Part shown: positions 54,660 through 62,774 of the stretch, piece after piece
Position numbering within the stretch: the stretch's first letter is position 1
Layout: each line of letters begins with the position of its first letter
Program-made: the position numbers and the translations under genes
NCBI RefSeq assembly: GCF_007747445.1
Contig: NZ_CP036425.1
Coordinates: forward strand, 3,580,175 to 3,644,174
From: Poriferisphaera corsica
GTDB lineage: Bacteria; Planctomycetota; Phycisphaerae; Phycisphaerales; Phycisphaeraceae
Direction: 5' to 3'
Length of the DNA stretch: 64,000 nt
Notes under the pieces: model-generated
What the model saw: only the letters and a program-made list of their open reading frames with translations
Databases searched by the model: none
What the model was told of the DNA's origin: nothing

Positions 54660-54694
54660 AACGATTCGTGGCTTTGGCTGCGGATCGTTTTTTT
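54660..54694 (+). terminator. Terminator-like hairpin in the G-rich gap
   Basis: AACGATTCG/CGGATCGTT with a 12-base loop and one mismatch, followed by seven T. It is about 415 bases past the permease stop, so it may end a separate short transcript. ATCGT-N11-ACGAT at 54620-54640 is a second possible stem upstream. Confidence 0.55.
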
Positions 54695-54912
54695 ATTTCA
54701 ATACGGCTGCCCGACTCGCCTATCAACCCAGATCATCTGCTTCTTGAGATGATGTCTTGCTACTGCACACCAAAACATCATGGCAAAAAAACAAGCATCA
54801 GGACAGCGATAGTCATGCTGAGATTCTTAGAATATAGCAAGTAAGAATCTAGACTGACGCGTGAAAGCAAGCGAATGTCGACAGGAAAGAAATACGATGG
54901 AAAGAGTGGGAC

Positions 54913-55203
54913 TTAGTGATTGTCTTTACGGCGTCGCGCGATGGCGAGGGTACCAAGAAGAATGAGAATGAGAGAGCCGGGCTCGGGAACGAATGTACGG
55001 TTGCTGCTGGCGGTCGGTGCGGGGGGATCGACAGCGGGATCGATGAGATGCGGATTGATGGGGTATTGAGCGTGATCGAACTCCACAGTCTCTGAGGGGA
55101 GCTGGCTGATCTGCGAAATATTCACATTGTCTGGCTGCGCGTAGAGATACGCGCTAATGAGTAGACACAGGGCAATAGGCAGGATGAGTCGTAAACGGGA
55201 CAT
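54913..55203 (-). CDS. Minimal PEP-CTERM sorting-signal protein
   Basis: A 96-residue exported protein. The signal helix is LRLILPIALCLLISAYLYA. The C-terminus is a textbook PEP-CTERM tripartite signal: VPEPGSL, helix ILILLGTLAIA and basic tail RRRKDNH. An exosortase would cleave near PEP, as in other PEP-CTERM systems. The mature region is only about 50 residues, short for this class. GGAGAAAG directly precedes the ATG at 55203, so the longer frame to 55278 is rejected. Confidence 0.85.
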   Translation of the reverse strand: MSRLRLILPIALCLLISAYLYAQPDNVNISQISQLPSETVEFDHAQYPINPHLIDPAVDPPAPTASSNRTFVPEPGSLILILLGTLAIARRRKDNH

Positions 55204-55639
55204 CTTTCTCCTCACGGCAAACATACGCAAACCGTTCGCGAACCGACAGCAAAGCTGCGGCGGAACAACACTGGCCATTAATTCAATGAGAGAATGGACT
55301 CAACCCATGGCGGCCGGCAAAACATGGCCGGGTAAAGAAGGGGGTTCCTTCTCTCTCCTCTTGGGAGAAAAGATAGCATTGGATCAGGTGATCAACAATC
55401 GGTTTAATCTGAAATTGACGTATTTACCGTATTTAAGCAAAAAGTTGACTTAGGCTTATCAGAAAACGCTGGCGAACTGTTTGGATTATAACGATTAAAT
55501 GAGTTGTATCAGCAATCAATACAGCGGATGAATAGATTACTAAACAGTTTATATGTTTAGTCGGCGAGTACTGAGGCTGCCAAGACAGGCAACTATTGGC
55601 TGATGTTGTCTATGGAAAATCAAAGACTCGTGTTACTGT
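55204..55639. other. Intergenic gap upstream of the PEP-CTERM gene
   Basis: The dyad GTTCGCGAAC at 55234-55243 lies about 30 bases before the PEP-CTERM start and could be an operator. Further upstream, CCGGC/GCCGG words near 55314-55332 could form a leader hairpin on the minus strand. No ORF is convincing. Confidence 0.4.
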
Positions 55640-56491
55640 TTATCTCGCTGGAACAGGAGATGATGGAAATGTGGTGTATGCTGGCTCACTACGAAGATTG
55701 CGAAGGATGTCAGCGATGATGCGAGGGTCTTGGTCGGCAAGGAAGTGTCCGCCACCCATGAGAGATCGGCCGACCCAATGGGTGGGGATATCGTTGGGTG
55801 CGGTATTTTGCTCGCCGACGATGAGGTCGTCGAGACGAGCGTAAGCGCGAAGATTAAACCGACTATTCGATGAATAGTCTTTGTCGAGTGCGATAAGAAA
55901 GTCACTATTAACTTTCATATCACGAGCGTTGGGATCGAAGGAACCGAGCCAAGCGAGGGCTGCACCTTGATGAGGTGTGCAGATGGTGTAGAGGTTTTTG
56001 ATATTCAGACGTTTACGCGAGGAGGTTGGGGTTGAGCCAAAGTTGGTTGTTGTGTTTGGCGCCCATTGCGGAGGGATGGCTGCGTAACGGGCGATGAGCC
56101 CTCCCATGGAATAAGCAACAACGTCGACTTCGACGGTTTGATTGGGATCATCGGAGGGGATTTGAGATTCGAGTTGCTGGATCAGTTTGTTGGCTGATTC
56201 GTTGAAGGAGGACGAGCCAAAGAAAGCAATGGCGATAATGGGGGTCTCGGTGATGGCGGGTTTAATGAGATTATTGAGGCCTTCGGAGGAGAAACCGGGG
56301 TCCATCCAGCCGCCAAGGATGATGAGTGGGCGAGGGATAGGTTTAGGTGAGGCGGCCATGAGATCTAACTCATGCTTAGCTTTCTTCACGGTGAGCGGAA
56401 AGGAAGGATTGGTTCTACCTTTGGCGCAACCACCTAGAGCGATGAGACAAGTTGAGAGGATGCCCATCCACGAACTGATGAAGCGATTCAT
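55640..56491 (-). CDS. Alpha/beta-hydrolase (esterase/lipase-like) lipoprotein, copy B
   Basis: A 283-residue lipoprotein with lipobox LGGC (Cys22). An alpha/beta-hydrolase domain follows: LIILGGWMDPGF as oxyanion region and nucleophile Ser in VVAYSMGGLIARYAA. A candidate catalytic His lies in GGGHFLADQDPR near the end. It is closely related to the adjacent copy at 56574 and is shorter at the C-terminus. Substrate unknown; extracytoplasmic esterase or lipase is the likely role. Confidence 0.78.
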   Translation of the reverse strand: MNRFISSWMGILSTCLIALGGCAKGRTNPSFPLTVKKAKHELDLMAASPKPIPRPLIILGGWMDPGFSSEGLNNLIKPAITETPIIAIAFFGSSSFNESANKLIQQLESQIPSDDPNQTVEVDVVAYSMGGLIARYAAIPPQWAPNTTTNFGSTPTSSRKRLNIKNLYTICTPHQGAALAWLGSFDPNARDMKVNSDFLIALDKDYSSNSRFNLRAYARLDDLIVGEQNTAPNDIPTHWVGRSLMGGGHFLADQDPRIIADILRNLRSEPAYTTFPSSPVPAR

Positions 56492-56573
56492 AATAGACTC
56501 CGAGAGTAGACAGGCTATGGGTCTTGCTGGGAGTCATTATAACTGATTGATGATGTGTAACGGTGGTTATAGA

Positions 56574-57566
56574 TTATCCGCCGGAGTTTGTTGGAGACGT
56601 TGCTGGGGAAATTGAGTTGGATGGCGCAGGTGATGCGTTGTATTCAGCGATCACGGGCGAAGGTTGCGAATCCGTATCTGTATTCTTTACAAGTACGGTT
56701 GTCGGCTGAACCTGAGGAACATCTGTTTCCCATGGGAATGGTGCGGGCTTGCCGAGTGCGAGCGGGGGTTCGGATCGGAGACGGCGCGCGATGTCGGCAA
56801 GGAAACGGCGATCGGTACCGGAGTTGCCGTGTGCAGTTTGGAATGGGCGGTTGTCGACCCACCAGAGATCAACACCGTCGGGGGCGGCGTTTTCTTCGCC
56901 GACGATCAGGTCTTGAAGCCTCGTGTATGCGGTGGTGTTGTAGCGATGGTTCTCTTTAAAATCGCGGTTGAGTCTTACGATAAAATCTGAGCCGGGCATC
57001 ATGGCGCGGGCGGATGGGTCCCACCAGGCAGTCCATGCGAGTTCGGCTCCCTTGTGAGGGGTGCTGATGGTGTAGAGGTTTTTAATGTTGAGGCGTTTAC
57101 GGAATTTCTTTTCACCGGTTTCCGAAACGGGGATAGCGGCGTAGCGAGCGACAAGGCCGCCCATTGAGAAACCAATGACGTCGACTTCTACTGTTTGATT
57201 AGGGTCATCGGAAGGAAAGGCTTCATCGACTTCACGTACGGCTTTGCGAGCGGACTCGTCAAAGCCACCTGTGCCAAGGAAGTTGACTGCAATGACACGA
57301 GTGTCGCCGGTGGCGAGTTGCATACGTTTTGAGATTGAGGTTGGCACGAAGCCGGGATCACCCCAACCCCCCAGCACGACGACAGGACGATTGAGTAAGA
57401 CGGGATCTTCAGACATTTGCGTGAGTTCGACTTTTGCGTCGTCGTATGAGGTCGAGAATGATGGGTTTACACGGCTACTGAAACCACACCCGGATGATGT
57501 GATGATAAATAGAAGTGTTAAAGCGGCGAACAGGCCGCGACCGTTGATGGGTCGTGGTTTGGTCAT
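56574..57566 (-). CDS. Alpha/beta-hydrolase (esterase/lipase-like) lipoprotein, copy A
   Basis: A 330-residue lipoprotein with a signal ending SSGC and an alpha/beta-hydrolase domain. VVVLGGWGDPGF and nucleophile motif VIGFSMGGLVARYAAIP match the downstream copy, as do KRLNIKNLYTI and QDLIVGEENAAPDG. A candidate catalytic His is in TAHGNSGTDRRF. A Pro/Ser/Thr-rich tail of about 60 residues follows the domain. AGGAT lies five bases before the ATG at 57566. The pair is a local duplication on one strand. Confidence 0.78.
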   Translation of the reverse strand: MTKPRPINGRGLFAALTLLFIITSSGCGFSSRVNPSFSTSYDDAKVELTQMSEDPVLLNRPVVVLGGWGDPGFVPTSISKRMQLATGDTRVIAVNFLGTGGFDESARKAVREVDEAFPSDDPNQTVEVDVIGFSMGGLVARYAAIPVSETGEKKFRKRLNIKNLYTISTPHKGAELAWTAWWDPSARAMMPGSDFIVRLNRDFKENHRYNTTAYTRLQDLIVGEENAAPDGVDLWWVDNRPFQTAHGNSGTDRRFLADIARRLRSEPPLALGKPAPFPWETDVPQVQPTTVLVKNTDTDSQPSPVIAEYNASPAPSNSISPATSPTNSGG

Positions 57567-57885
57567 ATGAGATCCTATGTTCACCGTGCGTCATTAGCTT
57601 CTAGACGTTGCATCTAGGTGGGGGGTGTGAGTTCCTTATCAGATTGGGGAAGATCCATCTCTTGAACGTTCACGAGGTTATCGATCGCGTTTAGAGGTCG
57701 GAGGAGTACATTCAAACACTGATTTGATGCTCCTACAGCCTAGCATCCTGCTATGAATAACCGCGTTTTTTGCTCTATCGGAGTGGAACTAAAGATTTGA
57801 TCGGCTGAAAAGAGGGGCGTATTGGGGGCGACAAACCCTATGAGGGGGTGTTGATAATGTGCTGATTTGGGGAGAGGAAATAAGG
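57567..57885. other. Gap before the esterase pair
   Basis: About 320 bases with one weak hairpin, CTAGA-N7-TCTAG near 57600-57617. It presumably carries the promoter of the esterase genes. The antisense frame at 57789-58058 looks spurious. Confidence 0.4.
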
Positions 57886-58701
57886 TTATATTTTGATATT
57901 CTGGGGGAAGAAGTTTGCGGCATTCTCGAAGAGTTGTTCGGTGAGATCGGTCTGATCGATGCCGAGGATGTCTGCGATGCCGGGGAGGATATGGGCGAGG
58001 TTAGCGGGCTCATTACGAGACTTACCGTTGGGGTCTTCACCGCGAATGACGTACTCATCGGGAGGGATCATGTAGGGGGCATCGGTTTCGAGTAGAAGTC
58101 GGTTATCGGGAACGGCTTTGATGGCTTCACGCGACTTTTTGCGTGATGGGTCAAGGACGTTGCCAGCAAAAGAGAAATAGATGTGGTCGGAGAAGGTGAT
58201 GAGTTGTTTAACAATTTCGGCGGATCCTCCGAAGCCGTGGAGAAGGATGCCGGTCTCTGGGATGGATTGTGATTTGAGGATCTCGATGAGCCATGCGTGG
58301 GCTTTGATGCAGTGGATGGTTGCTGAACGGTTGAGTTTATGGGCAAGGGTGAGTTGCTCACGGAATACGCCTTCCATGAGTTCTTCATCGCGTGGGGTGA
58401 TCCATCGATCAAGGCCGATCTCACCTATCTGGGCATTAGAGGATGTTAGTTTAAATTCGAGAAGCTCAAGCCAATTATCATCGACTTCATTGATGAACCA
58501 AGGGTGAAGGCCAATGCATGGGATGATGGCGGGGTATTGATCTGGGAGTTCGAGGACAAAATCCCAGTCTTCAGGCGAGGTCGCATTGACGACGAGGTGT
58601 GTGATGCCGAGATCGAGAGCGTGCTGAATGACCTGGTCACGGTCAGAGGTAAAGGAGCCATCCTGGAGATGTGTGTGACAATCGATAATGGGATTGATCA
58701 T
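57886..58701 (-). CDS. TatD family metal-dependent hydrolase
   Basis: A 271-residue TIM-barrel nuclease/hydrolase of the TatD family. Metal-binding motifs are CHTHLQDG at the N-terminus, IGEIGLDRW, ATIHCIKA, ILLHGFGG and LLLETDAPYM. Members act as metal-dependent DNases or deoxyribonuclease-like phosphatases. The gene is isolated between the esterase pair and a secreted protein gene. Confidence 0.93.
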   Translation of the reverse strand: MINPIIDCHTHLQDGSFTSDRDQVIQHALDLGITHLVVNATSPEDWDFVLELPDQYPAIIPCIGLHPWFINEVDDNWLELLEFKLTSSNAQIGEIGLDRWITPRDEELMEGVFREQLTLAHKLNRSATIHCIKAHAWLIEILKSQSIPETGILLHGFGGSAEIVKQLITFSDHIYFSFAGNVLDPSRKKSREAIKAVPDNRLLLETDAPYMIPPDEYVIRGEDPNGKSRNEPANLAHILPGIADILGIDQTDLTEQLFENAANFFPQNIKI

Positions 58702-58834
58702 AGCGGAGCCTTTCGTGTGTTTGTGAGTTCAGGCGAAAAACTGAACTGTGGCTGCGTGGTGGATGAGGGGTTAGAGAAAATGGGCATGCTGATGATGCCC
58801 AGTGTCTATATTATTGCGGTAGAAGTTGGGTTTG

Positions 58835-59749
58835 TCACTGTTTATGCCAAGTGATTTTGTCGCCGGGGATTTTGCGGTTTACTTTTTGCTTGATGTTGAA
58901 CTTGAACAGTTGATTGAGGTTGGTGAGTCGAACGACTTTGACGGATTTGATGCGTGAAAGAGGGACGGTTTGATCGGCGAGGCCGTTGGTTGAGCCTTGG
59001 GAAGACCAGTAACGAAGGAATGCGTAGGGCTTGCCTTCGGCTTTGAGTTTGGGATCGGCGTAGTAGCCGAGGAAGATGACGGAGTGGCCGCCGCCGTTGT
59101 TCCAGGAAATGTTCATGAAGTCGCCGGGGCGGGCATGATCGGGGTTAATCACGGTGCCCATTTTTGCGTATTGAACTAGTGCGAAGTGATTTCCGAAGCC
59201 ATCGTCATTCCAGTGACCCCAGAATTTGATGCCATCATCACGACGAGAACCATCGGGCTCTTGCATGCGAAGGGCTTCGAGGCGTGTGTGGCTGAGTTTT
59301 GCTTTAGGTGAGTGCTGAGTGAAGTAGATGTTGAGGCCTTCAATGAATGCTGAGTATGAGGAGCCGGAGCAGTATGAGGTTTTGCGTGGGGCTTTGAGGA
59401 GGGATTGATTGAAGAGTGCGAGGTCGTAGCCGATGGGTGATTCGGTTGGTTTAGCTTTGATGCCGATGAAGTAGCCGCCGCCGGTGGGAGCTGAAGCTTG
59501 CACGACGTCGATACCTTTAAGGACAAGCTGATTATAGCCGGGGACATCGTGAGCGAAGGACGTAAAGTGGGCGGTATGATAGGCGGGGAGTTCGTTTTGC
59601 TCTGCTGTCAGGAGATATGTGGTTTTATCATCGGTTGTGGGCTTGGGGAGGATTTTGTCGGGTTGCTTTTCAGCGGCACATAGCGGAGCGGTGGAGAGAG
59701 TGACGAGCGTGAGAAGCGAAACGAAAAATCCGGGGCGGACGGTTGTCAT
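58835..59749 (-). CDS. Secreted protein with an NlpC/P60- or CHAP-like Cys/His pair
   Basis: A 304-residue protein with a signal peptide (FFVSLLTLVTLSTAPLCAA). Cys127 in RKTSYCSGSSYSAFIEGL and His222 in GDFMNISWNNGGGHSVIFLG have the spacing and setting of the papain-like NlpC/P60 or CHAP fold, whose members hydrolyse cell-wall peptides or amides. The overall sequence otherwise matches no family I know, so the enzyme role is inference. I begin at ATG 59749; the frame is open to 59770. Confidence 0.6.
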   Translation of the reverse strand: MTTVRPGFFVSLLTLVTLSTAPLCAAEKQPDKILPKPTTDDKTTYLLTAEQNELPAYHTAHFTSFAHDVPGYNQLVLKGIDVVQASAPTGGGYFIGIKAKPTESPIGYDLALFNQSLLKAPRKTSYCSGSSYSAFIEGLNIYFTQHSPKAKLSHTRLEALRMQEPDGSRRDDGIKFWGHWNDDGFGNHFALVQYAKMGTVINPDHARPGDFMNISWNNGGGHSVIFLGYYADPKLKAEGKPYAFLRYWSSQGSTNGLADQTVPLSRIKSVKVVRLTNLNQLFKFNIKQKVNRKIPGDKITWHKQ

Positions 59750-59903
59750 AATTGGCTGCCTTGAAAGCAAAGTTTTAAGGGGATCCGAAGTTATGCCACT
59801 GTCCCAATCTGAGGTTATTGTAACGTGAGATGGATGGCTGGATAAGTGGGAAGTTAGGAGAAGCTGGGATGCAGGCTATTGGGGGGTGGGGTACAATGTG
59901 GGG

Positions 59904-60905
59904 ATGAGTGAAAAAGAAGCAAAAAATCTGGGAAATGCGTTTGCTGTGGAGGGTAGCGGCGGTGTTTGCGGGTATTCATTTGGGTGCAACTTTTCGAAAT
60001 TGAAATACCCGGTGGAAGCTGCGGTCTGGTCGGTGTTGCCGCTGTGTGACTGGTTTGTGTTTGCGGTTGGTAAAAGTGAAGACGACACGATGGAGCGGGT
60101 GCTATCGATCAAGAATGATCCTGATCTGCCGATCGCAAAGGAACGATTTGTGATCGTGGAGACAGAGTGGCCAGCGGTACAGATTGATGGGACCGTGCTT
60201 TCAATTGAAGCTAACAAGGCATTAGATGCGGCGGAGAAAGTAGCTCAGGAGAATGGGTTGACGTGGGGGTTTTACATCCAGGCGGATGAAGTGATCCATG
60301 AGGACGACTTGAAGGCGGTGGCGGATTCGATGGTACATTGGAAAGATGTGCCGAAGGTGAAGGCGTTGCAGTTTCGGTATCATCACTTTGTGCTGGATTA
60401 TAAAACGGTTGATCCGTGGATGTATCACAAAGCGTGTCGCGTGATGCGGCTGGATGGGTCAACACGGATATTTGGTGATGCGTGCGGGCCGGGATTGCCG
60501 AACTATGAGGGGCCGAAAAATGATGGGTACCTGGATAAGAATCATTTGGGGAGTTATGTGCAGTGGGCGGCAACGCCTGCAAAGGCTGGGCACAATGTGT
60601 TTGCGAAGCGAGCAAGAGTGTTTCACTATGGGTGGGTAAAGTCGAAGGAAGATCTGGATGAGAAATTCCAGATGGTAGAGAAGTTGTGGTGGGGAACGCT
60701 TGATGAAGCGGAAAAAGAGCGTAGAAAGAATAATAAATTCGGTCGGTTTATCGAACGATACCCGTTTTTGAAGAAATTCAAAGGGTCACATCCAAAGATG
60801 GTGGATGATTTGATTGCGAAGCATGAGGAATTTGCGAAAGTGCCGAACCGGTGGCTGAACCCAAGATTTTATTTGGAAGTTTTGCGACACGGCTTCCATG
60901 GGTAA
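59904..60905 (+). CDS. Glycosyltransferase, GT-A fold (family 2-like)
   Basis: Likely transfers a sugar during surface-glycan assembly; 333 residues. The start resembles GT2 proteins (CNFSKLKYPVEAAVWSVLPL, then DWFVFAVGKSEDDT), with the Asp-containing WGFYIQADEVIHEDDL as the likely metal/nucleotide site. A C-terminal helical region follows HYGWVKSKEDL. An in-frame GTG at 59886 is a possible alternative start, and neither has an ideal ribosome site. It opens the polysaccharide block at the window end. Confidence 0.75.
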   Translation: MSEKEAKNLGNAFAVEGSGGVCGYSFGCNFSKLKYPVEAAVWSVLPLCDWFVFAVGKSEDDTMERVLSIKNDPDLPIAKERFVIVETEWPAVQIDGTVLSIEANKALDAAEKVAQENGLTWGFYIQADEVIHEDDLKAVADSMVHWKDVPKVKALQFRYHHFVLDYKTVDPWMYHKACRVMRLDGSTRIFGDACGPGLPNYEGPKNDGYLDKNHLGSYVQWAATPAKAGHNVFAKRARVFHYGWVKSKEDLDEKFQMVEKLWWGTLDEAEKERRKNNKFGRFIERYPFLKKFKGSHPKMVDDLIAKHEEFAKVPNRWLNPRFYLEVLRHGFHG

Positions 60906-60918
60906 TTCTAACTGATGA

Positions 60919-61635
60919 TTAGTATCCGGTTGAGGTGCGTTGCGGATTTGTTGCGAGCTCGCGAATTTCTTTATCATTGAGGCCCATTGAGATGGCCATA
61001 CGCAAGCGTTCTGCGCGGGAGAGATTGGCCCGCTTGGCTGTATCATCAAGAATACGGATCATGTTAAGACGTCGACGTCGGCTACAATTCCTCTTGAAAC
61101 TACCAACATCAATCAGTTTTATCGATCGATCTTTGTCGGAAATGATCATATTGCTTAATTTGCAGTCGCGAAAGACCCAGCCGCTGGTGATAAGTTTACG
61201 CATGAGCCGACTGATGGCTTGAAGGATCTGTTTGCGTTTGGCAAACGATGCAAAATTACCTGATTTTAGTTCTTGATAAGCTTGCTGGCCGGCAAATTCG
61301 GTTAGGAGATGGGCTTTACCGTTAATCAATTTTGCAGCAACGATTGGCTGGGCGGGGAGGCCTTGCTTGATGAGCTGCGTTGCACGACGTGCTTCAATTT
61401 GCGCGGGGTGTAAGCCGATAATCCAACCTAGAATCTGTCGCAATGGGATGTATTCGAATCGCTTTATCACGTAAGGCTTGCCGTGGTATTCGACGAGCCA
61501 AACACGACTACGCCGATCCTGTTTATATACTTCCTTTACGGATTGCTTGACGAGTGCGGTGAGATTTGGATGGGTATCATTACACATAGGTGCATTATCA
61601 TAGCAAGATTGATCACGACCTTGGGAACTGGACAT
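60919..61635 (-). CDS. LPS core kinase-like protein (Kdo/WaaP family)
   Basis: A 238-residue small kinase-fold protein. ATP-site Lys58 is in YVIKRF, the catalytic loop is WVFRDCKLSNMII (Asp157, Asn162) and the DFG equivalent is LIDVGS (Asp176). These fit the lipopolysaccharide-kinase/InaA group that phosphorylates sugars of LPS. An alternative ATG at 61587 is possible. Adjacent glycosyltransferases support a role in envelope glycan modification. Confidence 0.8.
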   Translation of the reverse strand: MSSSQGRDQSCYDNAPMCNDTHPNLTALVKQSVKEVYKQDRRSRVWLVEYHGKPYVIKRFEYIPLRQILGWIIGLHPAQIEARRATQLIKQGLPAQPIVAAKLINGKAHLLTEFAGQQAYQELKSGNFASFAKRKQILQAISRLMRKLITSGWVFRDCKLSNMIISDKDRSIKLIDVGSFKRNCSRRRRLNMIRILDDTAKRANLSRAERLRMAISMGLNDKEIRELATNPQRTSTGY

Positions 61636-61662
61636 ATTATTAATTGAGGACGCTGATTGCGG

Positions 61663-62748
61663 CTAGACAGGTTGTAGCGCGTTTACAGCATTGACGATAC
61701 CTTTAGCTCGGGCGGGCCAAGCGTATTGAAGGGCAGAGGCTTTTGCGTTTTCGGCAAGCTTTACTGCTAATGCAGGATCATTCTGCAATCTTTGTATCGC
61801 ATCGATCCATGCTTTGGGGTTGGCGGGATCGACGAGCAGGCCGTTGTGTTCATGGGTGATGATTTCACGGATGACTGGCAGATCGCTGGCGATGATTGGC
61901 CGACCGGCACCGAAAGCTTCGAAGAGCTTCATCGGGCTGAGTGTCTCGATGCGCTTGAGTGAGGGTTGGTATGGCATTAAGGCGATGGACATGCGATCGT
62001 GCCAATCGATGACCTGATGATAGGGGGCGAAGGGTTTGATACTGATGTTTGGTGATTCGTCTTCTTTGGATCCGCCGACGAGTGTGATCTGGTATTGCGT
62101 TGTTTGCGCAATTTCTTGGAAAATATGTCGGCCATAATCATTCGACATGCGGCCGATATAGACCAGGTTGGGCTGGCTAAGTGTTTGCGGGTTGAATGGT
62201 GAGACATTGTTGAATGCGTGCAGATTAACGCCTGATGTCGCGACGTGAATACGTGATGGATCGGCGCCTTCATTGATGAGCATTTGACGTGTTGCTTCGG
62301 TGATAGAGATCAGCAGGCCGATGGTTTTGTTGGCGTGCATTTTGAGGATGATGTCGAGTTGCTTTTTCTCTTTGAGAGCAAAGAAATCATGAATCTCCAG
62401 ATGATGAGAAAGCTTGGCTTTACCGAGAGCGATGCTGATTTCTGCGGATCGCGTGTAGCGTTGCTTGGCTTGCTTGAGTGTTTTGTAGTTCCATTTAATG
62501 AATGGCCAAAACTTCCAGCGTGGGTGAAGCAGTTGTGAACGAACGGCATCTATTTTTGTGGGTATGAATAGGTCATTGAGCTTCTTATCAATCGTAATTT
62601 TATCAGTCGGCCAAGGAGGAAGATAAAGGCGGATGGATAGCCCCATCTCTGTGAGCGCGGCCACTGTATTGAGGGTTTGGATGAGGTTTGCTCGTGATCG
62701 GTGAAGCCTATTGCGGCCAACGTAGATCCAGTCGGGTGTGGTGGTCAT
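61663..62748 (-). CDS. Glycosyltransferase, GT-B fold (family 4-like)
   Basis: A 361-residue retaining glycosyltransferase. The GT-B pattern includes TLSQPNLVYIGRMSNDYG, a mid-domain basic stretch, and the C-terminal nucleotide-sugar site PMKLFEAFGAGRPIIASDLP followed by VIREIITHEHNGLLVDPANP. It probably adds a hexose to a surface polymer. It lies 27 bases upstream of the kinase-like gene on the same strand. Confidence 0.88.
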   Translation of the reverse strand: MTTTPDWIYVGRNRLHRSRANLIQTLNTVAALTEMGLSIRLYLPPWPTDKITIDKKLNDLFIPTKIDAVRSQLLHPRWKFWPFIKWNYKTLKQAKQRYTRSAEISIALGKAKLSHHLEIHDFFALKEKKQLDIILKMHANKTIGLLISITEATRQMLINEGADPSRIHVATSGVNLHAFNNVSPFNPQTLSQPNLVYIGRMSNDYGRHIFQEIAQTTQYQITLVGGSKEDESPNISIKPFAPYHQVIDWHDRMSIALMPYQPSLKRIETLSPMKLFEAFGAGRPIIASDLPVIREIITHEHNGLLVDPANPKAWIDAIQRLQNDPALAVKLAENAKASALQYAWPARAKGIVNAVNALQPV

Positions 62749-62774
62749 AGATAGTTTCGCCTTGTAAAAATAAC

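Larger units (their letters stand above)
54245..54912. other. G-rich gap at the skew switch
   Basis: About 670 bases without a confident gene. The plus strand becomes very G-rich immediately after the permease stop. The gap holds a possible 32-codon ORF (54364-54462) and a terminator-like hairpin with a T run at 54660-54694. No DnaA boxes or dnaA/dnaN genes are seen. Confidence 0.5.

Noticed and set aside
54245-54912. Definite chromosomal replication origin
   Set aside because: The skew switch is strong, but no DnaA-box cluster, AT-rich unwinding element or dnaA/dnaN gene is visible, and skew reverses again within about 30 kb.
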